64,000 bases of DNA, taken from NCBI GenBank assembly GCA_943846595.1, contig OX044355.1, forward strand, positions 310,001 through 374,000. The letters are read 5' to 3'. Every line of letters begins with the position of its first letter. Position 1 is the stretch's first letter. Below the pieces are notes generated by a model that had not been told where the DNA came from, searched no databases, and worked only from the letters and a program-made list of their open reading frames with translations. Of the stretch, positions 26,761-35,298 are shown piece by piece. This stretch comes from an uncultured Polaribacter sp. Lineage in GTDB: Bacteria > Bacteroidota > Bacteroidia > Flavobacteriales > Flavobacteriaceae. The translations under genes and the position numbers were made by a program.

Positions 26761-28389
26761 ATGGGAAGAGGATTTTTTAATGTACCTAAAGCAGTCAACG
26801 AACCCGTAAAAGAGTACGCTCCAGGATCTCCAGAGCGAGCAGAAGTATTGGCTACTTATAAGGAAATGTTTCACAGCAATATGGATGTGCCAATGCATAT
26901 TAATGGGGAAGAGGTGAGAACAGGAAATACAAAAAATATTACACCGCCTCATGACCATCAACATGTTGTTGGACACTACCACACCGCAAACAAATCGCAT
27001 GTAGACGCTGCAATCTCAACAGCTTTAGCAGCCAGAGAAGCTTGGTCAAATGTAAGTTGGACGGAACGTGCTACGATCTTTTTAAAGGCGGCAGAATTAT
27101 TGGCCGGTCCTTACAGAGCAAGAATGAATGCTGCAACCATGATTGCACAATCTAAAAACGTATATCAAGCAGAAATTGATGCCGCTTGTGAAATGATTGA
27201 TTTCTTCCGTTTTAATGTTCAATACATGACCGACATCTTTAAAGATCAGCCTGCTTCGGCTCCAGGAATTTGGAACCGTGTAGAGTACCGCCCTTTAGAG
27301 GGATTTGTATATGCAATTTCTCCTTTTAACTTTACCTCTATTGCAGCCAACTTACCTGCCGCAGCAGCTTTAATGGGGAATGTTGTCGTTTGGAAACCTT
27401 CAGATCACCAGGCCTATTCCGCACAAGTAATTGTAGAGATGTTTAAAGAAGCTGGTTTGCCAGATGGTGTTATCAATGTAATTTATGGAGACCCTGTAAT
27501 GATTTCTGATACCGTATTGGACTCTCCAGATTTTTCTGGACTGCACTTTACCGGTTCAACTCATGTATTCAAAAACCTGTGGAAACAAATCGGTAACAAT
27601 ATTCACACCTATAAAACTTACCCAAGAATTGTTGGAGAAACCGGTGGGAAAGATTTTATATGGGCACACAATTCTTCAAATCCCCTACAAGTTGCTACTG
27701 CAATTACAAGAGGGGCTTTTGAATATCAAGGCCAAAAATGTTCTGCAGCATCTCGTGCCTACATCCCTGCTTCTATGTGGGAGGATGTAAAAGGGCATTT
27801 AATAACACAAGCAAATGACATTAAAATGGGTTCTCCAGAAGATCCCTCTAATTTTGTAAATGCCGTAATTCACGAAGCTTCTTTTGATAAAATCGCACAT
27901 TTTATTGACGCAGCGAAAGCAGACAAAGATGCGGATGTAATTATTGGTGGTGGACACGACAAATCTGTTGGCTACTTTATTGAACCTACGGTTATCGTAG
28001 CAAAGTCGCCAACCTATGCAACCATGACGACAGAACTATTTGGTCCAGTAATGACCATCTTTGTTTATGAAGATGCGGAATGGGAAGCTTCTTTAAAATT
28101 AGTCGATGAGTCTACGGAATTTGCGCTTACCGGTGCTATTTTCTCTACCGACAGATACATTGTAGAAAAAGCATCAAAAGCATTGGAAAATGCAGCTGGA
28201 AACTTCTATATTAATGACAAACCAACAGGAGCTGTTGTTGGACAACAACCTTTTGGAGGCGGAAGAGCTTCAGGAACAAATGACAAAGCAGGGTCTGCAC
28301 AAAATTTATTGCGTTGGACTTCGGTTCGATTGATAAAAGAAACCCTTGTAAGCCCAACAGATTATAAATATGCTTTCTTAGGAGCATAA
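26761..28389 (+). CDS. pruA: L-glutamate gamma-semialdehyde dehydrogenase (1-pyrroline-5-carboxylate dehydrogenase)
   Basis: 542 residues, single-domain enzyme of the aldehyde dehydrogenase superfamily. The catalytic Cys is residue 327 in YQGQKCSAASRAY and the general base Glu is residue 293 in VGETGGK. NAD contacts are in VVWKPSDHQAYSA and HFTGSTHVF. PFGGGRASGTNDKAGS near the C-terminus binds the substrate carboxylate, a mark of P5C dehydrogenases. It converts glutamate semialdehyde to glutamate in proline breakdown. The proline dehydrogenase gene is not in the window. A strong terminator follows. Confidence 0.97.
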   Translation: MGRGFFNVPKAVNEPVKEYAPGSPERAEVLATYKEMFHSNMDVPMHINGEEVRTGNTKNITPPHDHQHVVGHYHTANKSHVDAAISTALAAREAWSNVSWTERATIFLKAAELLAGPYRARMNAATMIAQSKNVYQAEIDAACEMIDFFRFNVQYMTDIFKDQPASAPGIWNRVEYRPLEGFVYAISPFNFTSIAANLPAAAALMGNVVVWKPSDHQAYSAQVIVEMFKEAGLPDGVINVIYGDPVMISDTVLDSPDFSGLHFTGSTHVFKNLWKQIGNNIHTYKTYPRIVGETGGKDFIWAHNSSNPLQVATAITRGAFEYQGQKCSAASRAYIPASMWEDVKGHLITQANDIKMGSPEDPSNFVNAVIHEASFDKIAHFIDAAKADKDADVIIGGGHDKSVGYFIEPTVIVAKSPTYATMTTELFGPVMTIFVYEDAEWEASLKLVDESTEFALTGAIFSTDRYIVEKASKALENAAGNFYINDKPTGAVVGQQPFGGGRASGTNDKAGSAQNLLRWTSVRLIKETLVSPTDYKYAFLGA

Positions 28390-28407
28390 GAATGCAATTC
28401 ATATTTT

Positions 28408-28443
28408 AAAAAGCCACATCAAAATTTGATGTGGCTTTTTTAT
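28408..28443 (+). terminator. Terminator after pruA
   Basis: Inverted repeat of AAAAAGCCACATCAAA and its complement with almost no loop, then a T-run; the stem is about 15 bp. It begins 18 bases beyond the pruA stop. Confidence 0.9.
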
Positions 28444-28506
28444 TTTGATTCATTTTAAGAGCCAATAAATATTTAATTAATATTTTTTATCCCCAACTTT
28501 AGTAAT

Positions 28507-28514
28507 TACATTTG
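28507..28514 (+). promoter_or_regulatory. -7 element for the zinc metalloprotease
   Basis: TACATTTG, exact TAnnTTTG, 28 bases before the ATG at 28543. Confidence 0.5.
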
Positions 28515-28542
28515 GATAATTAAACTTATAAATAAATTTCAA

Positions 28543-31035
28543 ATGACTAAAAAAACCTTATCTCAACTATTACTAGTTGCATTCGTTTTTGGTTTCTCTC
28601 TTGATGCAGATGCACAATTCTGGAAAAAGAAAAAACCGGCTGTTAAAACGACCCCGAAACCCAAGCCAAAACCAAAAAAGGGGGCGATTCAACCCTATGG
28701 AAAAGTAGTGACTAAAAAGCATAAAACAGACGAAGGTTTATTCAAAGTACACACAAAAGACGAGACCTATTTATTCGAAATCCCAGATTCTCTCTTAAAA
28801 AGAGAGATGTTAATGGTCACTAGAATTGCCAAAACAGCTTCTGGAATTGGATTTGGTGGTGGAAAAACCAACACACAAGTGTTGCGTTGGGAAAAGAAAA
28901 ACAAACAAATTTTACTAAAAGTCGTTTCTTATGATGTGGTTGCCGATACGATCTTACCAGTTCATGAAGCGGTTGTAAATTCAAATTTGGAACCTATTTT
29001 ATTTTCATTTCCAATAAAAGCATTTAGCAAAGATTCAACTGCTTCAGTAATTGATGCAACATCACTCTTTACAACAGATGTAAAGCCGCTTGGTTTTCCT
29101 GCTCGAAGAAGAAAATCATATCAAATTACAAGAATGGACAAAAGCCGTTCTTATGTAGAGAGAGTGAGCAGCTACCCACAAAACATCGAAGTAAGGCATG
29201 TAAAAACCTATTTTGCCAACAAAGCACCCTCAAACAGTGCTTTGGGATCCATTACCTTAGAAATGAGTAACTCGATGATATTACTTCCAAAAGTACCCAT
29301 GAAACGTCGTTATTTTGACGAACGTGTTGGATGGTTTGCTAGAGGGCAAACAGATTATGGGTTGGATGCTCAAAAAAGTAAAAAAGTAACCTATTTAGAT
29401 CGCTGGAGACTGGAAGTAAAAGACGAAGATCTAGAAAAATTCAATCGCGGTGAATTGGTAGAACCAAAAAAACAGATTGTATATTATATAGATAGAGCAA
29501 CGCCAGAAGAGTGGGTTCCTTATATCAAACAAGGAATTAACGATTGGCAAGTTGCTTTCGAAGCGGCAGGATTTAAAAATGCCATTGTTGCAAAAACACC
29601 TCCTACCAAAGAAGAAGACCCAGAATGGTCTCCAGAAGATGTTCGCTATTCAGTAGTGCGGTACCTCGCATCTCCAATACCCAATGCAAACGGGCCCCAC
29701 GTAAGTGACCCTCGTTCCGGAGAAATCTTAGAATCAGACATCAACTGGTACCACAATGTAATGACCTTATTACACAACTGGTATTTCATTCAAACTGCGG
29801 CCATCAATCCAGGTGCTCGTAGCAATGAATTTAAAACAGAAACAATGGGGCGTTTGATTCAATTTGTTTCTTCTCATGAAGTTGGACATACTTTAGGATT
29901 GCCTCATAATATGGGGAGTTCTGTGGCATACCCAGTAGATTCTTTACGATCAGCTTCCTTTACTGCAAAGTACGGAACCGCACCTTCTATTATGGACTAT
30001 GCGCGTTTTAATTATGTTGCCCAACCCGAAGACAAAGGCGTTGCCTTAATGCCTAACATTGGTGTCTATGATAAATATGCAATTTCTTGGGGATACAGAC
30101 CTATTTTAGACAAAGCAGCCAAAGAAGAAAAAGAAACTTTAGATGGTTGGATCATGGCACATGTTGGAGATCCAATGTATCGATTTGGACACCAACAAGC
30201 AGGTGGCGTTGTAGATCCTAGTTCTCAAACAGAGGATTTAGGAGACAACGCAATGAAAGCTTCGGCATATGGTATTAAAAACCTCAAAAGAATTTTACCA
30301 AACTTAGAAGAATGGACTTCAGAAAAAGGGGAAAACTACAGTGAATTGTCTACAATGTACGGACAACTATTAAGTCAGTTTAATCGTTACATGGGGCACG
30401 TAAGCGCCAACATTGGTGGTGTGTATGAATACTATAAAACAACAGACCAAGAAGGAGCGGTCTACGCTCATGTAGACAAAGCAACTCAAAAAGAAGCATT
30501 GAAATTTGTGATTGATGAATTGTTTAAAACACCGAAATGGATGTTGGATAAAAACATTTTCAGCAAAACTGAATTTTCTGGCTCGGTAGAAAGAGTACGT
30601 GGTTTGCAAGCAAGAACCTTGAACAATATCTTAGATGCAGGTAGAATGGCACGAATGATCGAAAATGAAACCATGAATGGCTCGAAAGCATATTCATTGG
30701 TAAGCATGATGCGTGACTTACGTAGCGGTGTGTGGACAGAATTATACAACGGAAGAAGCACAGACACTTACAGAAGAAATCTACAGAGAGCCCATTTAGA
30801 TCGCTTAGACTTTTTATTAAACAAAGCGAAAAATCAAAGAGGGGCAAATGCAGGCTACTTTAAACAAAGTGGTATTAATGTAAATCAATCAGATATCAAA
30901 TCTGTTGCAAGAGGCGAACTGAAACGTTTAAGACGGGATGCAAGAGCTGCAGCTAACAAAGCTCCAAATACCATTACACGCTACCACTACCAAGATGTAG
31001 CGGATAGAATTGGTATGATATTAGATCCTAAATAA
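28543..31035 (+). CDS. Zinc-dependent metalloprotease (DUF5117/DUF5118 family)
   Basis: 830 residues. The signal peptide runs to about residue 25 (LDADAQ), followed by a Lys/Pro-rich linker (28-48). The DUF5118 and DUF5117 regions come next and then the catalytic motif HEVGHTLGLPH at residues 445-455, the metzincin zinc site HExxHxxGxxH. SIMDYARFNYVAQPED about 35 residues later is the expected Met-turn. It should be exported to the periplasm or outer membrane and cleave peptides. Substrate and cofactors are unknown. No T9SS sorting domain is seen at the C-terminus. It is flanked by terminators on both sides, so it is a single-gene unit. Confidence 0.9.
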   Translation: MTKKTLSQLLLVAFVFGFSLDADAQFWKKKKPAVKTTPKPKPKPKKGAIQPYGKVVTKKHKTDEGLFKVHTKDETYLFEIPDSLLKREMLMVTRIAKTASGIGFGGGKTNTQVLRWEKKNKQILLKVVSYDVVADTILPVHEAVVNSNLEPILFSFPIKAFSKDSTASVIDATSLFTTDVKPLGFPARRRKSYQITRMDKSRSYVERVSSYPQNIEVRHVKTYFANKAPSNSALGSITLEMSNSMILLPKVPMKRRYFDERVGWFARGQTDYGLDAQKSKKVTYLDRWRLEVKDEDLEKFNRGELVEPKKQIVYYIDRATPEEWVPYIKQGINDWQVAFEAAGFKNAIVAKTPPTKEEDPEWSPEDVRYSVVRYLASPIPNANGPHVSDPRSGEILESDINWYHNVMTLLHNWYFIQTAAINPGARSNEFKTETMGRLIQFVSSHEVGHTLGLPHNMGSSVAYPVDSLRSASFTAKYGTAPSIMDYARFNYVAQPEDKGVALMPNIGVYDKYAISWGYRPILDKAAKEEKETLDGWIMAHVGDPMYRFGHQQAGGVVDPSSQTEDLGDNAMKASAYGIKNLKRILPNLEEWTSEKGENYSELSTMYGQLLSQFNRYMGHVSANIGGVYEYYKTTDQEGAVYAHVDKATQKEALKFVIDELFKTPKWMLDKNIFSKTEFSGSVERVRGLQARTLNNILDAGRMARMIENETMNGSKAYSLVSMMRDLRSGVWTELYNGRSTDTYRRNLQRAHLDRLDFLLNKAKNQRGANAGYFKQSGINVNQSDIKSVARGELKRLRRDARAAANKAPNTITRYHYQDVADRIGMILDPK

Positions 31036-31060
31036 AGGAATTAAAATTCCTATTGAACAA

Positions 31061-31092
31061 AAAACCCGTTAGAAATTCTAACGGGTTTTTTT
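31061..31092. terminator. Bidirectional terminator between converging genes
   Basis: Hairpin AAAACCCGTTAG / CTAACGGGTTTT with A-run on one flank and T-run on the other. It separates the metalloprotease gene from the minus-strand metal cluster, whose last gene ends 6 bases further on. Confidence 0.85.
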
Positions 31093-31097
31093 ATTAC

Positions 31098-31346
31098 TTA
31101 ATGGTGCGCATCATGTTGCTGCTCCACTTTTTTTCGAAGTTTCATTTTGCATACTGGGCAGGTGCCTTTTTTCTCGTAGGTCTTTTCTTCCTCACATTTC
31201 ATGGGGCATTGGTACTTTATTTTTTCTGCATGCAAATGTTCCTTCTCCTGCACTTTGTCGTGTTCTTTCTTTGCCGAGGTTTTACAAGAGGTAATTAAAA
31301 TACCGAATATAAAAATAATCGCTAAAGTGAATAGTCTTTTTTTCAT
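31098..31346 (-). CDS. Heavy-metal-binding-domain lipoprotein
   Basis: 82 residues. The lipoprotein signal is MKKRLFTLAIIFIFGILITSC. A Cys-rich segment follows, YQCPMKCEEEKTYEKKGTCP and then VCKMKL, which is the heavy-metal-binding domain also found at the N-terminus of copper ATPases and CusB-like proteins. The C-terminus is His-rich (HDAHH), and there is another His pair before the domain. It should bind Cu or a similar soft metal at the cell envelope. It is the last gene of the four-gene minus-strand cluster and starts 10 bases after the HMA-domain gene. Confidence 0.88.
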   Translation of the reverse strand: MKKRLFTLAIIFIFGILITSCKTSAKKEHDKVQEKEHLHAEKIKYQCPMKCEEEKTYEKKGTCPVCKMKLRKKVEQQHDAHH

Positions 31347-31356
31347 TGTTATTCTT

Positions 31357-31752
31357 TTATTGTTTCTTTTCTTGTTTTTTTAAGCTTCCCTCATGATCTA
31401 ATACAATTTCTTCATCACGATACTTACAACATGGATGAACCGAATTGTAAGCCTCATCGGTAGCTTTAATTCCTTTTACATCATGACCAACTTTTAAAAT
31501 ATTTTTCTGAATCGTTGTTACCGCTGTCTTACGCTCGTCAACAATTAGGTTTAATTGGTGTGTTTTGATGTCCCAAAGCGCAAATTTTACGCCTTTGGTT
31601 TTCAAAGCAGCGGTTTCAATTCGCTTTTTACACATGCCGCAAATACCATCTACTTCAAAAGCAACTTTTGCATTTTTATTCTTTTTTACTTCTTGTGCTT
31701 GTGCTGATATTCCAATCAACATAAAACTGAACAATACGATAATTTTTTTCAT
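31357..31752 (-). CDS. Periplasmic heavy-metal-associated (HMA) domain protein
   Basis: 131 residues. The Sec signal peptide ends near residue 20 (SAQAQ). A single HMA-like domain follows with the metal pair C38 and C41 in GICGMCKKR. The pattern GICGMC departs from the usual GMTCxxC. A conserved later HPCCKYRDEE adds a Cys pair. It could act as a periplasmic metal carrier or reductant for the neighbouring receptor. It starts 7 bases downstream of the TonB receptor gene and 10 bases ahead of the HMBD gene, so all are in one transcript. Confidence 0.87.
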   Translation of the reverse strand: MKKIIVLFSFMLIGISAQAQEVKKNKNAKVAFEVDGICGMCKKRIETAALKTKGVKFALWDIKTHQLNLIVDERKTAVTTIQKNILKVGHDVKGIKATDEAYNSVHPCCKYRDEEIVLDHEGSLKKQEKKQ

Positions 31753-31759
31753 TTGATAG

Positions 31760-34027
31760 TTATTTAATTTTAAATCGCAATCCTACATACACCATACGCC
31801 CAAAAACAGGAGCATACACAATGGTAGTGTCAAAGTACTCCCCAAAAGGAGAATCACTCGCTAAAATAGGATTTTTTTGTTGAACATTCGTTATGTTTTC
31901 ACCTCCGAAATAGATTTCAAGTTTTTTGGAAAACACTCTTGTTATTTGTGTATTCAATAATTGAAAGGAATCTGAAAACGCTGGTAATTGATATTGAATT
32001 GGATTGGTGCTTGTATCTGGCAAACGCTGTTTTCCAATACTATTAAAAGTAAGGTCGACTTTCCATTGCGCGCCATTGTCTTTTGCAAATGTTTCATAAG
32101 ACAAGTTTGCGAAAAATCTATTTTTTGGTTGCAAAGGTTTCTGCAAAGTTCCTTTTTTATAATCCGTTGCAATATCGAAATACTTATAGGCTGTTCTTAA
32201 TGTTAAACTTTCTGCAAAATCGTAATTCAATTCTAACTGAAAACTATTCGCAATGCTTTTGCCTTCTAAATCGTAAAAAGAAATCGCTTGAGGATCTTCC
32301 CAATCTACAACTACTTGGTTGCTAAAATCCGTTCTATAGAAATCAAAAGTAAGGTCTCCTTTCTTATCAAAAAGATTGAATTTTTGCAGGTATGAAATCC
32401 CATAATTCCAAGCAATTTCTGGGTTCAATCCGTAAATAGCACCGTCCGTATTGTCAATATTAATTTGACGTGTACTTGCAAACAATTGCTGATTTTCTGC
32501 AAAAATATTTGCACTTCGCTTTCCCCTCCCTGCCGATGCTCTAAAAACACCTTTTCCCCATGGAGTATACCGTAGATGCAAACGCGGTGTTAAAAAAGTA
32601 CCCAATAGATTGTGGGTATCTATTCGCAAACCAGCGGTCATACTAAAATCTTCTAAATTATCAAAAGCATATTCAAAAAAAGCACCTATTGAGTTTTCTT
32701 TTCGATCATAATTGGACGCATTGACCAACTCATCATAGCTGTCGTAGGTGAAATTAATCCCTGTTTTGAACTTACTTCTTGTATCTCCAATGATCGAATT
32801 GAATAAAAAATTAGAGTACATGCTTTGGTGCTGAATGTCATATCGATTCACTCCAAAATAAGAATCTTGTTGGTGATTGCTGTAGGCCAATTGAAATCCG
32901 AAACTTTGGTAAGGCATTTCTGGAAACACATAGCCTAATTTTGCAGAGGTTTCAAAACGTTTGGTATCAATTTCACTTCCCCAGACTTCGTTACCCGTTA
33001 GTGCAGTGAAACCTAGACTTCGTTGATCTGTTTCTGGATTAAAATTAATTTCACCCGTTTGCTTTTCATCGTTTAAAAAACGAACATTTATAAAACTCAC
33101 CCATCCTTTTTCTGCATCGGTATACTGCCAGCGGTTCATTACATTTATCTGATTCGCCAACGGCGCATCTAAAAAATTATCTTTATTCTTATCAAACTTC
33201 TGTCCTCTGTAATTCCCATGCACATACAATCCAGTTTGCCATTTCTCTGAAATACGCTCATTAAAGTGCATGTTCAATTCTAACCGACCGTTCACAGAAC
33301 TGTAGGCATTTAAAAAGAATTCATTATCCGAAAAAGGTTTGACCAATTCTGCATTTATTTGCCCAGAAATACTTTCATACCCATTCACAACACTCCCAGC
33401 TCCTTTGGTGATTTGAATACTCTCTACCCAAGTTCCTGGGGTAAATGTCATCCCAAAAGCTTGTGCTGCTCCTCGAATGGATGGAATGTTTTCTTGAGAA
33501 ATCAGCAAATAAGGACTTGTTAACCCCAGCATTTGAATTTGTTTTGTTCCCGTTAAGGCATCCGAAAAACTCACATCTATGGAGGGGTTTGTTTCAAAAC
33601 TTTCTGCTAAATTACAGCAGGCTGCTTTCAAAAGCTCATCAGAATTTACTGTAAAAACATTGGTCGTTGCATAGAACGATTTCTGTGTAGCTCGTTTTTT
33701 GCTCCGAATCACAACTTCTGTGGTGGCAGTTTCTTCGGTTAAAAAATGATGAACTGGTACTAGATTTGTAATTGAGAGTGTATCGGTTCTGTAGCCAATA
33801 TAACTTACAATTAGTTTTTTGTAGGAGGATTTATATGGAATTGAAAACCAACCTTGGGCGTCCGTTGTCGTGCCTATCTTGGTGTTTAACCATCGAACGT
33901 TTACACCATAAACACCCAAATTATCTTTTGGATTGTTTTTATCCATAAGCATTCCTCGATAGTTTTGTTGAGAAAATAACAACAATGGAAATAACAGTAA
34001 AATACTGTTAATAAAATATTTTTTCAT
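31760..34027 (-). CDS. TonB-dependent receptor, probably for a metal or metallophore
   Basis: 755 residues. It has a signal peptide (about 1-19), a carboxypeptidase-regulatory-like domain (22-100, with YRGMLMDKNN and IGTTTDAQGWFSIPY), a plug domain (about 130-230) and a C-terminal 22-strand barrel ending in VYVGLRFKIK. The plug-domain segment AACCNLAESFETNPSIDVSF has a CC pair, found in the copper-linked receptors of this group. It transports a ligand across the outer membrane with energy from TonB. The neighbouring HMA, HMBD and HYC_CC_PP genes make copper the best guess. Confidence 0.93.
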   Translation of the reverse strand: MKKYFINSILLLFPLLLFSQQNYRGMLMDKNNPKDNLGVYGVNVRWLNTKIGTTTDAQGWFSIPYKSSYKKLIVSYIGYRTDTLSITNLVPVHHFLTEETATTEVVIRSKKRATQKSFYATTNVFTVNSDELLKAACCNLAESFETNPSIDVSFSDALTGTKQIQMLGLTSPYLLISQENIPSIRGAAQAFGMTFTPGTWVESIQITKGAGSVVNGYESISGQINAELVKPFSDNEFFLNAYSSVNGRLELNMHFNERISEKWQTGLYVHGNYRGQKFDKNKDNFLDAPLANQINVMNRWQYTDAEKGWVSFINVRFLNDEKQTGEINFNPETDQRSLGFTALTGNEVWGSEIDTKRFETSAKLGYVFPEMPYQSFGFQLAYSNHQQDSYFGVNRYDIQHQSMYSNFLFNSIIGDTRSKFKTGINFTYDSYDELVNASNYDRKENSIGAFFEYAFDNLEDFSMTAGLRIDTHNLLGTFLTPRLHLRYTPWGKGVFRASAGRGKRSANIFAENQQLFASTRQINIDNTDGAIYGLNPEIAWNYGISYLQKFNLFDKKGDLTFDFYRTDFSNQVVVDWEDPQAISFYDLEGKSIANSFQLELNYDFAESLTLRTAYKYFDIATDYKKGTLQKPLQPKNRFFANLSYETFAKDNGAQWKVDLTFNSIGKQRLPDTSTNPIQYQLPAFSDSFQLLNTQITRVFSKKLEIYFGGENITNVQQKNPILASDSPFGEYFDTTIVYAPVFGRMVYVGLRFKIK

Positions 34028-34089
34028 GATTTTAGATTTTAAAAATTAATAATTACTTCTTAAAAAAAGTTGAAGAATTACATCTAAAA

Positions 34090-34494
34090 TCAAATAAGGA
34101 AACTTTGGTATAAAATCTGATAATTTAAAGGAATGTCTGGTGGTGAGGAGTCTTTAAAACCAAATTCTTTGGTGGAAATTTCTTGAAATAAGTCTTTGGT
34201 CGTCTTTATGGTAGAAATAAATTCAGGCTGTCCTTTTAGCACCAGGGCAACATCAGCACTTTGCTGCAACTCGTGTTGACCTTCAATTTTATGAATCTCG
34301 TCTTTACAACAACTTTTTTTCGTTGTTTTTGAGAGTGCATCCATCTCCATTCCACAGCCATCGGTATGCCCCACATAGGATACATCCACTAAAAAATCGC
34401 CACAATAATGTTTCTCTACCGTGAAAGAAAGGGTTGAGAACAGCACTAAAAAGGCTAAACTAATGGACGCTATTTTAAGAAGTGATTTTTTCAT
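34090..34494 (-). CDS. HYC_CC_PP family protein
   Basis: 134 residues with an N-terminal hydrophobic signal (1-27). The family signature is complete: HYC at about 29-31, then CGM, the CC pair in KSCCKDE, and the PP pair near the C-terminus in SSPPDIPLN. Family members are small, usually next to a TonB-dependent receptor and HMA proteins, as here, and are thought to be periplasmic or membrane-linked metal-handling factors; the biochemical function is not known. It is the first gene of the cluster and has its own -7 element. A gap of 62 bases separates it from the receptor gene. Confidence 0.85.
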   Translation of the reverse strand: MKKSLLKIASISLAFLVLFSTLSFTVEKHYCGDFLVDVSYVGHTDGCGMEMDALSKTTKKSCCKDEIHKIEGQHELQQSADVALVLKGQPEFISTIKTTKDLFQEISTKEFGFKDSSPPDIPLNYQILYQSFLI

Positions 34495-34502
34495 TTAAAA
34501 AG

Positions 34503-34510
34503 CAAATTTA
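34503..34510 (-). promoter_or_regulatory. -7 element of the metal cluster
   Basis: TAAATTTG on the minus strand, exact TAnnTTTG, 8 bases before the ATG at 34494. The short distance means a very short leader. No operator was recognised. Confidence 0.5.
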
Positions 34511-34677
34511 CAACATCTTACTCAAAAAGAATTGTTAAATTCTTGTTTTTAAAATCAACTGACTTTTTCTTGAACGAAGTTTTAAGAATTTCCATATAAA
34601 TGCGTGTATTTATGTTTTATATCCCAAAAAAAATACATTATTTTCGCATACTCATTTTTGTATTTAAGCCCCATCTC

Positions 34678-35133
34678 ATGAACACGATTTCTCTAAAAAC
34701 AGCAATTTCAAAGATTTTAAAATCAAACCAACAAATTACAGAAAAATTACAAGAAGTAACCCGCTTATTAGAGGCTAATATTTCTTATTATGATTGGGTT
34801 GGTTTTTATTTTAAAAATGGAGCTAAAGACGAACTGAAATTGGCACAATATACCGGTGAAGAAACCGAGCATACAATCATCCCTTTTGGAAAAGGAATTT
34901 GTGGACAAGTAGCAGTCAGTAACAAAAATTTCGTTGTACAAGATGTTTCAGAACAAGAAAACTATATTTCATGTGGATGGAAAGTAAAATCTGAAATCGT
35001 GATTCCAATTTTTGTAAATGGAGAAAACATTGGTCAAATTGATATTGATTCTCATACTGTAAACCCATTTACTCAAGAAGATGAACTCCTATTGGAATTT
35101 GTTTGTAGAGAAGTTGGCCAACTTTTACAGTAA
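34678..35133 (+). CDS. GAF-domain protein, free methionine-(R)-sulfoxide reductase-like
   Basis: 151 residues from ATG 34678; 26 codons in frame upstream are non-conserved and AT-rich. The single GAF domain has the fRMsr signature: IPFGKGICG with C75 and SCGWKVKSEIVIPI with C99. The 24-residue spacing equals that of E. coli C94 and C118, the resolving and catalytic cysteines; the third (C84) is absent. It should reduce free methionine-R-sulfoxide with thioredoxin, if the two cysteines suffice. An inverted repeat lies directly after the stop. It is not in an operon with purH, whose start is 165 bases downstream with its own promoter. Confidence 0.82.
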   Translation: MNTISLKTAISKILKSNQQITEKLQEVTRLLEANISYYDWVGFYFKNGAKDELKLAQYTGEETEHTIIPFGKGICGQVAVSNKNFVVQDVSEQENYISCGWKVKSEIVIPIFVNGENIGQIDIDSHTVNPFTQEDELLLEFVCREVGQLLQ

Positions 35134-35152
35134 ATTGACTCCAGGAGTCAAT
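35134..35152 (+). terminator. Inverted repeat after the GAF gene
   Basis: ATTGACTCC-A-GGAGTCAAT directly after the TAA at 35131-35133; as RNA a 7-bp stem with a 5-base loop, then GAGTTTTT. A weak terminator is the likely role. Confidence 0.5.
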
Positions 35153-35244
35153 GAGTTTTTAACCCTAACAACGCCAAGCAGTCTATGTTTTGTCTAATTT
35201 AAGTTTGTTGTTAATTACTTCCCATATTTGTTACTATCTTTTTA

Positions 35245-35275
35245 TTGTGATGGAGCTTCTGTTTCACTAAATTTG
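35245..35275 (+). promoter_or_regulatory. Promoter of purH
   Basis: TTG at 35245-35247, spacer of 20 bases, then TAAATTTG at 35268-35275. This fits TTG-N17-23-TAnnTTTG in full. The ATG is 23 bases after it. Confidence 0.7.
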
Positions 35276-35298
35276 TATGCTTAATAATACAACTAAGA

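Noticed and set aside
31053-31383. Plus-strand hydrophobic frames opposite the HMBD gene
   Set aside because: Mirror of a Lys/Glu-rich signal-peptide and domain coding frame; no independent support.
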